Source: Psychrobacter sp. 4Bb
GTDB lineage: Bacteria; Pseudomonadota; Gammaproteobacteria; Pseudomonadales; Moraxellaceae
NCBI RefSeq assembly: GCF_002836735.1
Contig: NZ_PJAS01000069.1
Location: 1 to 42,186 of the forward strand
Direction: 5' to 3'
Length of the DNA: 42,186 nucleotides
Under the pieces are notes generated by a model. It was not told where the DNA came from and searched no databases. It saw only the letters and a program-made list of their open reading frames with translations. Positions 1 to 8,414 of the stretch are shown in pieces (the first letter of the stretch is position 1; the number at the start of each line of letters is the position of its first letter). Both the position numbers and the translations under genes were made by a program.

Positions 1-207
1 TTAGAAAAAAAACTCGATTCATCAAAGAATGTTCTTCTTTTATCAGCTCTAGGCAGTCTCAAGAATATACGGAATGCGCAAGCTCACACTCATCTTAAAG
101 GAGTTACAAGGCACGTAGACTCACCATCTATTACATTAAGTTTATTTTCTCAAGTATTCGACGGTTTGAAGGATATAGAAATAAAATTAAAAGTAATTAA
201 GTGTTAA
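1..207 (+). CDS. 3' end of a HEPN-like protein gene (5' truncated by window edge)
   Basis: Reading frame 1 is open from the first base and ends with TAA at 205-207, giving the last 68 residues of a protein whose start lies outside the window. Seen: the fragment contains R-N-A-Q-A-H (Arg at bases 70-72, His at 85-87), which fits the R-X4-6-H motif of HEPN domains. It is followed by a D-S-P-S stretch and an amphipathic helix near the C-terminus. Known: HEPN proteins are often RNases in toxin-antitoxin or defence modules, and some are non-catalytic. Inference: a HEPN (RiboL-PSP- or MAE_28990-like) C-terminus. The codons are AT-rich compared with the housekeeping genes here, which fits an accessory gene. 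Its partners, if any, lie left of the window. Confidence 0.55.
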   Translation, partial: LEKKLDSSKNVLLLSALGSLKNIRNAQAHTHLKGVTRHVDSPSITLSLFSQVFDGLKDIEIKLKVIKC

Positions 208-307
208 TACATATTAAATCCATATAAACTAATTTCACCTAATAGTATCTACTTACTTTTGCGAATTTAGTTTATATCAAGCTTTAAAGTGAAAAAATAA
301 CAAACCA

Positions 308-336
308 AAAAATGACACTTCATCGTGTCCTTTTTT
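308..336. terminator. Terminator-like hairpin, apparent old copy of the sodB terminator
   Basis: The stem GACAC/GTGTC has a 6-base loop, with an A-run on the left and six T on the right, so it could work in both directions. It resembles the hairpin at 1376-1405 and sits in the same position relative to the sodB fossil as that hairpin does to intact sodB. Confidence 0.55.
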
Positions 337-340
337 CTTC

Positions 341-450
341 CAAACCCTTAGTAGCTAAAGAGTGCCTTTCAATACCAACATTGTCATCTTTATGCTTTAC
401 ATCCGCATAGACACAATAGATAAACTTATCTAAAAACAAGCATACAGAAT
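341..450 (-). pseudogene. Decayed 3' fragment of a second sodB copy
   Basis: By eye, plus-strand bases about 347-437 align without gaps to about 1418-1508, the 3' end of sodB and its downstream spacer, at roughly two thirds identity. The similarity continues through the terminator. The minus-strand translation keeps F-L-D-K, Y-A, K-K and V-G-I-E in the order of the intact C-terminus (F-L-D-K, Y-A, K-Y-K, A-G-V-E-E). The sodB stop codon is lost, and a one-base deletion near 431-436 breaks the frame further upstream. Similarity fades beyond about 450. It is too short to encode anything and is read as the remnant of a duplication. The SDR gene lies between this fossil and intact sodB. Confidence 0.6.
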
Positions 451-565
451 CGCTCTACTTATTCGTTTTACACACTGGTAACTTATATTCTACTAATCAA
501 GAGACATCAGTCAAAACGCTATAGAAGCGTGCTGATATTCACTTATACTATTGGAGAAAGTATCG

Positions 566-1306
566 ATGACAACACTACAAAATAAAGTCGCGATTGTAAC
601 CGGTTCATCAAAAGGTATCGGCGCACAGATAGCCTTATCACTTGCAGAATCAGGGGCTAAAACCGTCATTAATTATGCAAATGATGATTCAGCAGCCAAT
701 GATATCGTAAGCCAGATTAAATCAGCAGGCGGTGAAGCCATTGCCGTTCAAGCTGATGTCAGCAATACCAAGCAAGTCGAAGCAATGTTTGATGCCACTA
801 TCAGCGCGTTTGGTAAGCCAGATATTTTGGTCAATAGCGCAGGTATAATGATTAATAAACCCATTGCCGAGACCACTGACGAAGACTTTGATCGTATATT
901 TGCTATCAATGTAAAAGGCACGTTCAATACATTGCGTGAAGCCGCGACTAAACTCAATGACGGTGGCCGTGTTGTAAACCTCTCAAGTACAACCACTCGT
1001 ATGCTGCTACCTAGTTACGGCACCTACTGTGCGACCAAAGGCGCGGTCGATCAGCTAACCCGTATATTTGCCAAAGAAATTGGCGAGCGCAACATTACGG
1101 TCAATGCAGTATCTCCCGGCCCTACTGATACCGAGCTATTTCATCAAGGCAAATCGGATGACACAGTAGAGAGACTTGCTAGTATGTCACCGTTTAATCG
1201 TATCGGTGAGCCAGTCGATATCGCTCGTGTGGTGGCATTTTTGGTCAGTGAAGAAGCAGCTTGGGTTACTGGACAAAATATCGGCGTAAACGGCGGTATC
1301 GCCTAA
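566..1306 (+). CDS. SDR family oxidoreductase (3-oxoacyl-ACP reductase-like)
   Basis: A classical short-chain dehydrogenase/reductase of 246 residues, the normal family length. It has the Rossmann motif T-G-S-S-K-G-I-G at residues 12-19, N-S-A-G at 90-93, a catalytic serine around 140-141 and Y154-x3-K158. The C-terminal V-N-G-G motif is typical of FabG-like enzymes. The substrate cannot be deduced; NADP(H) is plausible because the motif contains S-S-K. The frame is open from a TTG at 551, but ATG 566 is preferred because GGAGAAAG at 553-560 fits it as a ribosome binding site. The gene is monocistronic, convergent with sodB, and shares the terminator at 1376-1405. It lies between a sodB fossil and intact sodB, so it was probably placed here by a rearrangement. 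Confidence 0.9.
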   Translation: MTTLQNKVAIVTGSSKGIGAQIALSLAESGAKTVINYANDDSAANDIVSQIKSAGGEAIAVQADVSNTKQVEAMFDATISAFGKPDILVNSAGIMINKPIAETTDEDFDRIFAINVKGTFNTLREAATKLNDGGRVVNLSSTTTRMLLPSYGTYCATKGAVDQLTRIFAKEIGERNITVNAVSPGPTDTELFHQGKSDDTVERLASMSPFNRIGEPVDIARVVAFLVSEEAAWVTGQNIGVNGGIA

Positions 1307-1375
1307 TAGCACTACTCTATCAAAAATATGTTTTGATCAGATATCGAAATAGAAAGTTATATAGAAAGTTATCAC

Positions 1376-1405
1376 AAAAAAAGGACACCTCGCGGTGTCC
1401 TTTTT
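1376..1405. terminator. Bidirectional terminator between the SDR gene and sodB
   Basis: A perfect GGACACC/GGTGTCC stem with a TCGC tetraloop, flanked by an A-run and a T-run, ends both convergent genes. Confidence 0.85.
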
Positions 1406-1432
1406 ATCAAGCAAATACTTAGTTGTTAAAGA

Positions 1433-2062
1433 TTACTCTTCAACGCCAGCATCTTGACCTTTATATTTTGCGTTTGCGTAGTCCCAGTTCACTAGCTTGT
1501 CTAGGAACGTATCAACATAGTCAGGACGACGGTTACGGTAATCTACATAGTACGCGTGTTCCCATACATCACAAGTCAATACCGCTACTTGGTCATGTGC
1601 AAGTGGGGTATCAGCGTTAGCCGTTTTGGCGATTGACAATTTGCCACCGACTTTATCAGCAACTAGCCATGCCCAACCTGAACCAAACTGAGTCAATGCT
1701 GCGTTTTTGAACTCTTCACGGAACTTGTCGTAGCTACCGAAATCTTCTTCGATTTTTGCTTTTAGATCGCCAGTAGGTTCGCCGCCACCGTTTGTTGGCG
1801 TCATGCAGTTCCAGTAGAACGTGTGGTTCCATACTTGAGCTGCTTGGTTGAACATACCTTGTTTGCTATCATCTTTAGCAGTCGCTACGATGATTTCTGG
1901 CAATGTTTTGTCTTCTAGACCAGAACCTGGCAACATGTCTTTTAGCTTGTTTACATAAGCAGCATGATGCTTGTCATGATGATACTCTAGCGTTTCGGCA
2001 CTGATATGTGGCTCTAGTGCGTCTTTTGCATATGGTAGGTCTGGTAAAGTAATGTTTGACAT
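1433..2062 (-). CDS. sodB: Superoxide dismutase, iron type
   Basis: Converts superoxide to oxygen and hydrogen peroxide in the cytoplasm. The 209-residue protein aligns along its whole length with FeSOD: the N-terminus has L-P-Y-A-K-D-A-L-E-P-H-I, followed by the helix E-Y-H-H-D-K-H-H. The four metal ligands are visible as H28, H80 (in W-N-H-T-F-Y-W), D165 and H169 (in D-V-W-E-H-A-Y-Y). The G-G-G-E-P-T-G segment and Q-F-G-S-G-W favour the iron type over manganese, although metal choice cannot be proven by eye. The C-terminus runs a few residues past the E. coli protein. It is monocistronic. A decayed second copy of its 3' end lies at 341-450. Confidence 0.95.
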   Translation of the reverse strand: MSNITLPDLPYAKDALEPHISAETLEYHHDKHHAAYVNKLKDMLPGSGLEDKTLPEIIVATAKDDSKQGMFNQAAQVWNHTFYWNCMTPTNGGGEPTGDLKAKIEEDFGSYDKFREEFKNAALTQFGSGWAWLVADKVGGKLSIAKTANADTPLAHDQVAVLTCDVWEHAYYVDYRNRRPDYVDTFLDKLVNWDYANAKYKGQDAGVEE

Positions 2063-2614
2063 AATTATTTTATCCTTGCTGTTTAGCCGTTAGTTTATAA
2101 AAACTTGCTTATAGAAACTGAATTTTACGCTATTTTTACACCGCAAAAAACACTATAAAATAGCGGACTAAATTGGCTGAGTTTATTGTTTGAAATGAAC
2201 TTTATCGCTTGATACACGGTACTGCTCAATACAATATCACGTATCATTATGAATCCAAAATTAACCTAGCGGTTACTTATTGCTATTATTCTTCGCCAAA
2301 AAGCCAAGTCTCTGACTTTATAGACTTTTATTAACTTAATATTCACAAGCTATAAGATATAATTCACTGTAGCTTGGTATCTATTATAGCAATAGTGACC
2401 AATAATATCAGTTACCAAATGTTATAGCCCGTACAATCTGTATAGCGATTGGTTATTTATTAAGCAGTAACTACATTCACTCTAAACTCACGCGTTATCA
2501 TGATTAGTATAACTACTTCAATCGACAAACAATTTACCGATTAGCGCTACAGAAGATAAATAAAGCCCACTCGAATAATAATTTTTCATCATTTTCATAT
2601 AGCGGACTGACTCT
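2063..2614. other. Long AT-rich intergenic region between divergent sodB and rdgB
   Basis: About 550 bases without a credible gene on either strand. It must hold the divergent promoters for sodB and rdgB, but no promoter stands out enough to place. A 16-base string at 2170-2185 recurs exactly at 2697-2712 inside rdgB, and TAGCGGACT recurs at 2161 and 2600. No tRNA, terminator or clear Fur box is seen. Confidence 0.5.
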
Positions 2615-3268
2615 ATGAGCACCACTGATACCTCGTTAACTGCTACCCATCCGACATCTAGCAACCAATGGGTACTGGCCAGCAACAACAAAGGCAAATT
2701 GGCTGAGTTTAAAAGGCTATTTGCCGAAGCGAATTTGGACGTGACGATTGTCCCGCAAGGTCAGCTTGATATTGAAGACGCCATCGAGGATGGTCTAAGC
2801 TTTGTAGAAAACGCCATTATCAAAGCCCGTCATGCGAGCCGTATCAGTGGACTGCCTGCTATTGCTGATGATTCAGGACTGTGCGTGCCTGTATTAGGTA
2901 ATGCACCAGGTATCTACTCTGCTCGCTACGCTGGTGAGCACGGCAACGATAGTAAAAATAACGCCAAGCTCATCGCCGACTTGCTGCCTATCCGCGCAGC
3001 AAATCCAGATGCTCCGATCAAAGGTATGTTCGTTTGCGTACTGGCAATGGTACGTCATGCTGATGATCCGCTACCGATTGTCGCCCAAGGATTATGGCAT
3101 GGCGAAATCTTGGATACGCTACATGGTGACGGCGGTTTTGGCTATGATCCACTGTTTTGGTTACCTGATTTGCAAGCCAGTGCGGCTAGTCTGAGCGCTG
3201 CTGATAAAAACAGCATCAGTCATCGTGGTCAGGCAATCCAGCAGCTATTGGCGCAGCTGCCTTTATAA
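2615..3268 (+). CDS. rdgB: XTP/dITP diphosphatase (RdgB/HAM1 family)
   Basis: Hydrolyses non-canonical purine nucleoside triphosphates (dITP, XTP, ITP) to monophosphates and so cleans the nucleotide pool. The 217-residue protein has the family landmarks: S-N-N-K-G-K-L-A-E-F near residue 25, A-D-D-S-G-L in the first third, H-G-D-G-G-F-G-Y-D-P-L-F in the last third, and the final S-H-R-G-Q-A motif. It carries about 15 extra N-terminal residues rich in Ser and Thr before the first strand. Those may be real or may reflect an early start choice; no strong ribosome binding site is seen before ATG 2615. It stands alone, well separated from tig. Confidence 0.93.
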   Translation: MSTTDTSLTATHPTSSNQWVLASNNKGKLAEFKRLFAEANLDVTIVPQGQLDIEDAIEDGLSFVENAIIKARHASRISGLPAIADDSGLCVPVLGNAPGIYSARYAGEHGNDSKNNAKLIADLLPIRAANPDAPIKGMFVCVLAMVRHADDPLPIVAQGLWHGEILDTLHGDGGFGYDPLFWLPDLQASAASLSAADKNSISHRGQAIQQLLAQLPL

Positions 3269-3800
3269 GTATTTGTAGCTGTTCTATCCATAACTATCCG
3301 TAAGTGCTCATAATGCTCATAATACGCTTACAACCTTATCGCTGTTTTTTATCCGTTATCTGATTTATTGAATACAAATATGGCTAATTTTTATATAAAA
3401 TTAAGCTATACAAGAGCAAGCAACATAAGGAAACATGCCACCAAAGAGATAATTTTTACTTTAATAAACAGATAGATTATACTGTTCTACTTTTAAAATT
3501 TTGTTGAAATCCGTTATTTGGCTGTATAATTCACCAAAAAGCGTTATTATGCGGTGCATTAACGGTTTATTATCGATATTTGATAGCATGGACAACCTCA
3601 GCAGGTTCACCTTTTGGTATCAGCGGCGATTGCTACTGACACTGAATTTGACGTTGTGCGCTATCGCTATCCCCTATTTATTTCAACGGCAGCCCGTCGT
3701 ACATGCCCGTAATTTGAGGCGCGGTCTGTCTATTACAATTTAACCCTAAGTACTATTTCATTAATCAAACGTACTACTTAATCCTAAAGGTGTAATTAAC
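3269..3800. other. Intergenic region and probable long leader of tig
   Basis: About 530 bases. The first 230 are very AT-rich. A promoter candidate lies at 3501-3530, and the roughly 210 bases after it are clearly richer in GC than other spacers here. An 80-codon frame (3501-3743) covers that stretch, but it starts inside the promoter and lacks a ribosome binding site, so I do not call it. The GC-rich part may be a structured mRNA leader or a small RNA. Confidence 0.4.
3501..3530 (+). promoter_or_regulatory. Candidate sigma-70 promoter for tig
   Basis: A perfect TATAAT at 3525-3530 is preceded by TTGTTG with an 18-base spacer, or TTGAAA with a short 15-base spacer. It would give a leader of about 265 nucleotides for tig. 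Confidence 0.4.
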
Positions 3801-5144
3801 ATGGCTACAGATTTACAAGTCACAACCAACAAGCTATCTAATAAAGAAACCCAGCTAACGGTTAAAGTGCCCGTTGAAAAAATTCAAAACAAAGTTGAAG
3901 GCCGTATACGCCAAGTTGCGAAAACTGCCAAGATTGACGGTTTCCGTAAAGGTAACGTCCCTATGTCACACATCCGCTCTCAGTACGGTGCTGGCATTCA
4001 ACAAGAAGTTATCAACGATGTCATCCGTGATACTGTATTTGAAGCGATCAAATCTGAAGACATCCGCGCTGTTGGCATGCCTAACATCGACGACGTAAAA
4101 CTTGAAGATGATTTCTTGGTATATCAAGCCACTGTTGAAATCTTCCCAGAAGTAGACGTACAAGGTATCGATGAGATCGAAGTTGAGCGTCACACTGCAC
4201 AAGTCAGTGAAGAAGACGTTGACACCATGATCGAAAACCTACAAAAGCAACGTGAAGAATTCGTTGAGAAAAAAGGCATGGCTGCAAAAGACAACCAAGT
4301 GACTTTTGACTTTGAAGGCTCTATCGACGGCGAAAAATTCGAAGGCGGCTCTGCTGAAGACTTCAAATTGGTTATCGGTAGCAACCAAATGATTCCAGGT
4401 TTTGAAGCTGGTATCAAAGGCATGAAAGCTGGCGAAGAAAAAACTATCGACGTCACTTTCCCAGAAGATTACCAAGCTGAGAACCTAGCTGGTAAAGAAG
4501 CTCAGTTCAAAATCAACGTAAAACTGGTTGAAAAATCTAAGCTACCTGAAATCAACGAAGAGTTCCTTGAGCTATTCGGCGTAAAAGAAGGCGGCGTTGA
4601 GAAATTGAAAGAAGACGTACGCAAAAACATGGAACGCGAAATCAAAAACGCCGCGCGTAGCCAAGTTAAGCAAGCGACTTTTGACGCATTGCTAGAAAAG
4701 AACGAGTTTGATGTACCAAACGCGATGCTAGAGCAAGAAATCGAGCGTCAACGCAACATGATGATGCAACGTTTTTCTCAGCAGTTCGGCGCGAATGCTG
4801 ATAGCTTCGATAAAGACATGCTGCCAAATGAGCTATTTGAAGAGCAAGCGCTACGTGCTGCCCGTCTTGGCATCATCGTTGCCCGTGTTATCGATACCAA
4901 AGGCTTAGAAGTAGATCAAGAGCGTGTAGAAACCTTCATCAAAGAAGCCGCTGAAAACTACGAAGATCCAGCAGAAGTAATCGAGTACTACACCAATGAC
5001 AAGCAGCAGCGCGCTAACATTGAGTCTGTTGTGCTAGAAGACCAAGTAGTAGATTACTTGATCGCACAAGGTAAAGTAACTGACAAAGAAGTTAGCTACC
5101 AAGACTTGCTAGCGGCTCAGCAACAACAGCAGCAAGCAATGTAA
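3801..5144 (+). CDS. tig: Trigger factor, ribosome-associated chaperone and peptidyl-prolyl isomerase
   Basis: Binds the ribosome at the exit tunnel and shields nascent chains. The 447-residue protein has the usual three parts: an N-terminal ribosome-binding domain with the signature G-F-R-K-G-N-V-P at residues 47-54 (usually G-F-R-x-G-K-x-P, so Lys to Asn here), an FKBP-type isomerase domain at about 155-245, and a helical C-terminal chaperone domain. It ends in a run of six Gln followed by Ala-Met. The ribosome binding site AAAGGTG lies just before ATG 3801. tig is normally next to clpP; here it ends at a strong terminator and the urease cluster follows. Confidence 0.97.
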   Translation: MATDLQVTTNKLSNKETQLTVKVPVEKIQNKVEGRIRQVAKTAKIDGFRKGNVPMSHIRSQYGAGIQQEVINDVIRDTVFEAIKSEDIRAVGMPNIDDVKLEDDFLVYQATVEIFPEVDVQGIDEIEVERHTAQVSEEDVDTMIENLQKQREEFVEKKGMAAKDNQVTFDFEGSIDGEKFEGGSAEDFKLVIGSNQMIPGFEAGIKGMKAGEEKTIDVTFPEDYQAENLAGKEAQFKINVKLVEKSKLPEINEEFLELFGVKEGGVEKLKEDVRKNMEREIKNAARSQVKQATFDALLEKNEFDVPNAMLEQEIERQRNMMMQRFSQQFGANADSFDKDMLPNELFEEQALRAARLGIIVARVIDTKGLEVDQERVETFIKEAAENYEDPAEVIEYYTNDKQQRANIESVVLEDQVVDYLIAQGKVTDKEVSYQDLLAAQQQQQQAM

Positions 5145-5195
5145 TTGATACGACCAGCTGTCTTTTTAGATATGCTGTAGTCGGTTATCAAAACT

Positions 5196-5235
5196 AAAAT
5201 GCGCCCCCGACCTTTTGATCGGGGGCGCATTTTTT
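5196..5235. terminator. Strong bidirectional terminator between tig and hupE
   Basis: A 15-base perfect stem (arms 5196-5210 and 5219-5233) with a run of C/G and an 8-base loop, A-rich on one side and T-rich on the other. It should end tig from the left and the urease operon from the right. Confidence 0.9.
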
Positions 5236-5284
5236 ATGGCGTTCGATAGCTAAGTAAGTTCAGCAGCAAACATCGTACTTGTAC

Positions 5285-5302
5285 TATAAAGCGCGCTTTA
5301 TA
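5285..5302. repeat. 18-base perfect palindrome over the hupE stop codon
   Basis: TATAAAGCGCGCTTTATA is fully self-complementary and overlaps the last codon and stop of hupE (stop at 5298-5300). With no loop it is a poor hairpin as RNA, and it may be chance or a protein-binding site. Confidence 0.5.
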
Positions 5303-6050
5303 CCAAAACAGGTGCAAATACGGCGCTCAATCCTAGCAGCACTAGTCCGCGCTGTAACCACAAGCTATCACTAAAGCGTTGCTGCAACTGCTGACTAACC
5401 AGCGTACCAACTGCATATAGCGCTAGCATCGTGACCATCATCCCTGCATAAAATCCTAGCTGACCGCTCACACCGACATTCGCTGGTACTTCCATCGCGT
5501 GTGCCATGCCATGAAACACTGCCAGACCACCAAAACCAAACAATGACAACTGCTGAATACTTGGCGTGTGCGCTGTATGGGTCTGAGCAGAGAATGCCTC
5601 TTGTCTGCTTTTTTGGCTCATCAAGACCATAGCCAATACGACTACCGACAGTGATATTGCCACTTCAATTAGCCCAGATGATGCAGCAAATGCAATACCG
5701 CCAATCAGCACACCAGCCGTGCCCAATATCGCGCCTAATGACAACCCTGCCGTCAACGACATCATGCCTAAGCGCTGCTTTTGCAGGCCATAAAACAACA
5801 TGCCCATGCCGACTGCTAAAAACAAATGATCAAGGCCAGTCACTGGATGCATCAGTCCTGCTTGCAACGTACCCAAAAATGACGGCGCTTGCGCGGTAGT
5901 CGAGTGAATATGACCTGAATGCGCCTGCGCCAATGACGGTAGCATTAGTGATGTCATCATCACAGCCGAACCAGATACGATATGAGGAGCTGAGAGCACT
6001 TGTGAAAAGCGAGAGTTTTCGATATGAAGACTTTGTGTACACTGTGTCAT
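5298..6050 (-). CDS. hupE: HupE/UreJ family nickel permease
   Basis: Predicted inner-membrane nickel transporter supplying urease. The 250-residue protein has a hydrophobic leader ending in the signal-peptidase-like S-L-A-Q-A-H-S (about residues 30-45). The family motif H-P-x-T-G-x-D-H follows at 68-75, then several transmembrane helices, and a second His motif F-H-G-M-A-H-A-M-E at 179-187. The histidines H68, H75, H180 and H184 are likely metal contacts. It is the last gene of the urease cluster, 50 bases after ureG, with the ribosome binding site AAGGAAAAA before its ATG. Its place beside urease genes supports nickel over cobalt. ureJ is an equally valid name. Confidence 0.85.
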   Translation of the reverse strand: MTQCTQSLHIENSRFSQVLSAPHIVSGSAVMMTSLMLPSLAQAHSGHIHSTTAQAPSFLGTLQAGLMHPVTGLDHLFLAVGMGMLFYGLQKQRLGMMSLTAGLSLGAILGTAGVLIGGIAFAASSGLIEVAISLSVVVLAMVLMSQKSRQEAFSAQTHTAHTPSIQQLSLFGFGGLAVFHGMAHAMEVPANVGVSGQLGFYAGMMVTMLALYAVGTLVSQQLQQRFSDSLWLQRGLVLLGLSAVFAPVLV

Positions 6051-6100
6051 GCGGTTTTTCCTTATTCTTTATATTTTAATGGTAAAAGCTCATCTGCTTT

Positions 6101-6790
6101 TTAGGCAAGCATGCCATGTTCTTTAATAAAGGCGATAATCTCGTCTAGCCCATCGCCTGTTTTCATATTGCTAAAGACAAAAGGTTTGTCGCCACGCATT
6201 TTTTTGGCATCGCGTTCCATCACTTCCAGCGACGCACCAACCATTGGTGCAAGGTCCGTTTTATTAATAATTAACAAATCAGACTTGGTAATGCCAGGTC
6301 CACCCTTACGAGGTATCTTATCGCCTGCAGAGACATCAATGACGTACAAGGTCAAGTCAGACAACTCTGGGCTAAATGTTGCGGCTAGATTGTCGCCACC
6401 TGACTCAATAATAATCAACTCTAAACCTTCAAAAGTCGCTTGTAGCTCAGCAATCGCAGTCAGATTAATAGAAGCATCTTCGCGAATAGCTGTATGCGGA
6501 CAGCCGCCCGTCTCTACACCGCGGATACGCTCAGCAGGCATGGCATCGTTACGGGTCAGAAACTCTGAATCTTCTTTGGTATAGATGTCATTGGTCACGA
6601 CTGCCATATTGACCGTATCACGCAGGTTTTGGCATAGTCTTAATGTCAAAGCAGTCTTACCACTACCAACTGGCCCACCAATACCAAGGCGTAAGCACGA
6701 TAAGGCAGAAGACGGTTTCTGGCTATCACTATCAGTTTGTACGTCTGATGCAGCGTGAGAATTTTTTGATTTAAGCGGAGTTAGAGACAT
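6101..6790 (-). CDS. ureG: Urease accessory GTPase UreG
   Basis: A GTPase that, with UreD and UreF, drives nickel insertion into apo-urease. The P-loop G-P-V-G-S-G-K-T lies at residues 39-46, the nickel-binding C-P-H motif at C97-P98-H99, and the base-specificity motif N-K-T-D at 176-179. T-N-D-I-Y-T-K-E-D, typical of the family, is also present. At 229 residues it is longer than the usual ~205 because of about 30 extra polar N-terminal residues, mostly Ser, Lys and Asp. The start is supported by AGGAAA upstream. It is the sixth gene of the cluster, 57 bases after ureF. Confidence 0.96.
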   Translation of the reverse strand: MSLTPLKSKNSHAASDVQTDSDSQKPSSALSCLRLGIGGPVGSGKTALTLRLCQNLRDTVNMAVVTNDIYTKEDSEFLTRNDAMPAERIRGVETGGCPHTAIREDASINLTAIAELQATFEGLELIIIESGGDNLAATFSPELSDLTLYVIDVSAGDKIPRKGGPGITKSDLLIINKTDLAPMVGASLEVMERDAKKMRGDKPFVFSNMKTGDGLDEIIAFIKEHGMLA

Positions 6791-6847
6791 ATTAATTTCC
6801 TAAAACAGTTTGTATATTAATAAGTATAAATAGAAATAAAGGTACAG

Positions 6848-7642
6848 TTATGAGCGGAACAACCGACTGTATTGCTCCTCATGCATACTCGAGAGAATAG
6901 CCAAATTGGGTAAATTATTCGAGATATTAAGCGATTCATAGAGGTCTTGGCATAGCTGCTGACAGTCCGACTCTTCACTATTACCTAAAGTATTGGACGT
7001 GTTTGTCGATGTAATTAAAGTATCAAAGGCATGCTGCACATCATCGCTTAGAGCATCAACCTGAGCACCCAATTCGCTTTGCAATTGCCAAAGAATACGC
7101 TGACCCGCCATTTGTCCTAGCGGCACTGTCTTAACAGCGGCGAGCACCATGTTCTCTAATTGCGCAAATCCATAAGTAGTCATCGACTGCGCTAGTGGCA
7201 GTTGCCAATGCTGAGCAACATGAGCAAATAGCGGTAAAAACCCATCTTCAGGTATTTCGGCCGGTATGCCAAGACTCAGGACTTCGTTGAGCCAAGACAC
7301 CATTGCCTGTGCCAATTGCTGCGACTCCAGTACAAACTCTTTACTCTCGAGACCAGCATGATAATCATGTGCCAGATTTGCCGCTAGCGCTTCATGACCT
7401 TGGCTGAGCGCACACATTATTAGCCCTAATACGGGCAACTCGTAGCCAATCACTGCAAGCGCTAGATAGTCCTGCATAAATGTAAGCGTACTGGCTTCAT
7501 CAGAGACAACCCCTGACTCAATCGCTGACTCCACACCTTGCGAATAGGTATAACTACCAATCGGCAAATTGCTCGAAGCAAGCATCAGTAGCTGTCCAAG
7601 TTGGGCAGATTGAGTAGGCTGGACACTGGTATCAACCATCAT
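6848..7642 (-). CDS. ureF: Urease accessory protein UreF
   Basis: Activation-complex subunit that binds UreD and the UreG GTPase. The 264-residue, mostly helical protein carries the N-terminal family motif G-S-Y-T-Y-S-Q-G-V-E (usually G-x-F-x-Y-S-x-G-L-E), followed by the conserved middle segment around P-L-A-Q-S-M and the C-terminal M-H-E-x-Q-Y-S-R-L-F-R-S, which matches the usual end of the family. Its start overlaps the end of ureE by 11 bases (two consecutive ATG codons at 7642 and 7639), which points to translational coupling. Confidence 0.94.
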   Translation of the reverse strand: MMVDTSVQPTQSAQLGQLLMLASSNLPIGSYTYSQGVESAIESGVVSDEASTLTFMQDYLALAVIGYELPVLGLIMCALSQGHEALAANLAHDYHAGLESKEFVLESQQLAQAMVSWLNEVLSLGIPAEIPEDGFLPLFAHVAQHWQLPLAQSMTTYGFAQLENMVLAAVKTVPLGQMAGQRILWQLQSELGAQVDALSDDVQHAFDTLITSTNTSNTLGNSEESDCQQLCQDLYESLNISNNLPNLAILSSMHEEQYSRLFRS

Positions 7643-8252
7643 TTGAACGACCTACAGGCGCATCATGATGACTATGGCTATGTCCGTGGCTTTCATCATA
7701 GCTATGACTTTCCTTATGACTATGAGAGTCACTATGTGCATGGGAGTGAGAGTGGCCATGCGAATGCCCTTGACCCGTTTGATAAGCGCCCGTTTCAGGC
7801 TCAAATGGCACTGACGTAGACTCGATATGTAGACCAAGATTTTCTAACATTTGTGCAAGTACATGATCGTTTTCAAAATACAGCGCATAGCCTGCATTAC
7901 CCTGATCAAAACTGTGGTCAAACATCAACGGCACATGACGATTGCCCAAATGATAAGCGCCTTTCATTAGTAGAAAGTCATTGTCAGCAGTCACCTTAGT
8001 CACCGCTTGCGGCTTGGCGATGACTTGCATTAACTCCCCTGATTCATTGATAAGGACATCATCGCCTTTTAAGACGCCTGTACGAGGTAGGTCAATACCA
8101 ACCGCTTCGCCTGAGACAGTAATAGCTCTAAAGCGAGAATGCTGACGAGTATCAAAATCTAATAGCAGGTAATCATCGGCTTGATACTGTTCTGCCAATT
8201 GCGCTTTTTGGGTATCGCTAAGCGTACTTAAACGGGTATTAAATATTTTCAT
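7632..8252 (-). CDS. ureE: Urease accessory nickel metallochaperone UreE
   Basis: Delivers nickel to the UreD-F-G-apourease complex. From ATG 8252 the protein has 206 residues: an N-terminal peptide-binding domain, a metal-binding domain with G-N-R-H-V-P at 103-108 (H106 conserved), and a tail at 163-196 with 14 histidines alternating with Ser, Gly and Asp, a nickel-binding tail as in Klebsiella UreE. The frame is open to 8339, but those extra residues are hydrophobic and unlike the family. AGAGAAG just before 8252 is a suitable ribosome binding site. The gap to ureBC is about 160 bases, the widest inside the cluster. Confidence 0.93.
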   Translation of the reverse strand: MKIFNTRLSTLSDTQKAQLAEQYQADDYLLLDFDTRQHSRFRAITVSGEAVGIDLPRTGVLKGDDVLINESGELMQVIAKPQAVTKVTADNDFLLMKGAYHLGNRHVPLMFDHSFDQGNAGYALYFENDHVLAQMLENLGLHIESTSVPFEPETGAYQTGQGHSHGHSHSHAHSDSHSHKESHSYDESHGHSHSHHDAPVGRSNDG

Positions 8253-8414
8253 TATTCTTCTCTGGCTGTTGTTGCTCAAACTATTGGTCAATAGTATTGA
8301 TGGTAAAAATGTTAGGAATAAAGACACGATCTCACTCAAGAAACCAACTGGCTGTTGGCATACATGGTTTATGGCTCACTGTCCTAGATATCCTATAAAC
8401 GTGTATCATAAGCT

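Larger units (their letters stand above)
208..565. other. Intergenic region before the first SDR gene
   Basis: AT-rich. It holds the hairpin at 308-336 and the sodB fossil at 341-450. The remaining part, up to the ribosome binding site GGAGAAAG at 553-560, presumably carries the SDR promoter, but I cannot pick convincing -35 and -10 boxes. Confidence 0.5.

Noticed and set aside
1340..1372. Short direct repeat ATAGAAAGTTAT before the terminator at 1376
   Set aside because: Two 12-base AT-rich copies alone are too weak to call an element.
2159..2712. A 16-base string at 2170 repeated exactly at 2697 in rdgB, and TAGCGGACT at 2161 and 2600
   Set aside because: The spacing differs between the pairs and a single 16-base match is possible by chance in AT-rich DNA of this length; no wider alignment is visible.
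3501..3743. 80-codon frame upstream of tig
   Set aside because: It begins inside the promoter candidate, has no ribosome binding site, and its composition is better explained by an RNA leader.
6111..6584. 157-codon plus-strand frame across ureG
   Set aside because: A mirror of ureG codon bias; the true gene on the minus strand has all UreG motifs.
7601..7819. 72-codon plus-strand frame rich in His, Tyr and Asp
   Set aside because: It is the antisense shadow of the His-rich UreE tail.
8253..8339. Upstream extension of ureE with a hydrophobic N-terminus, looking like a signal peptide
   Set aside because: UreE is cytosolic, the extension is not conserved in the family, and ATG 8252 has a ribosome binding site.
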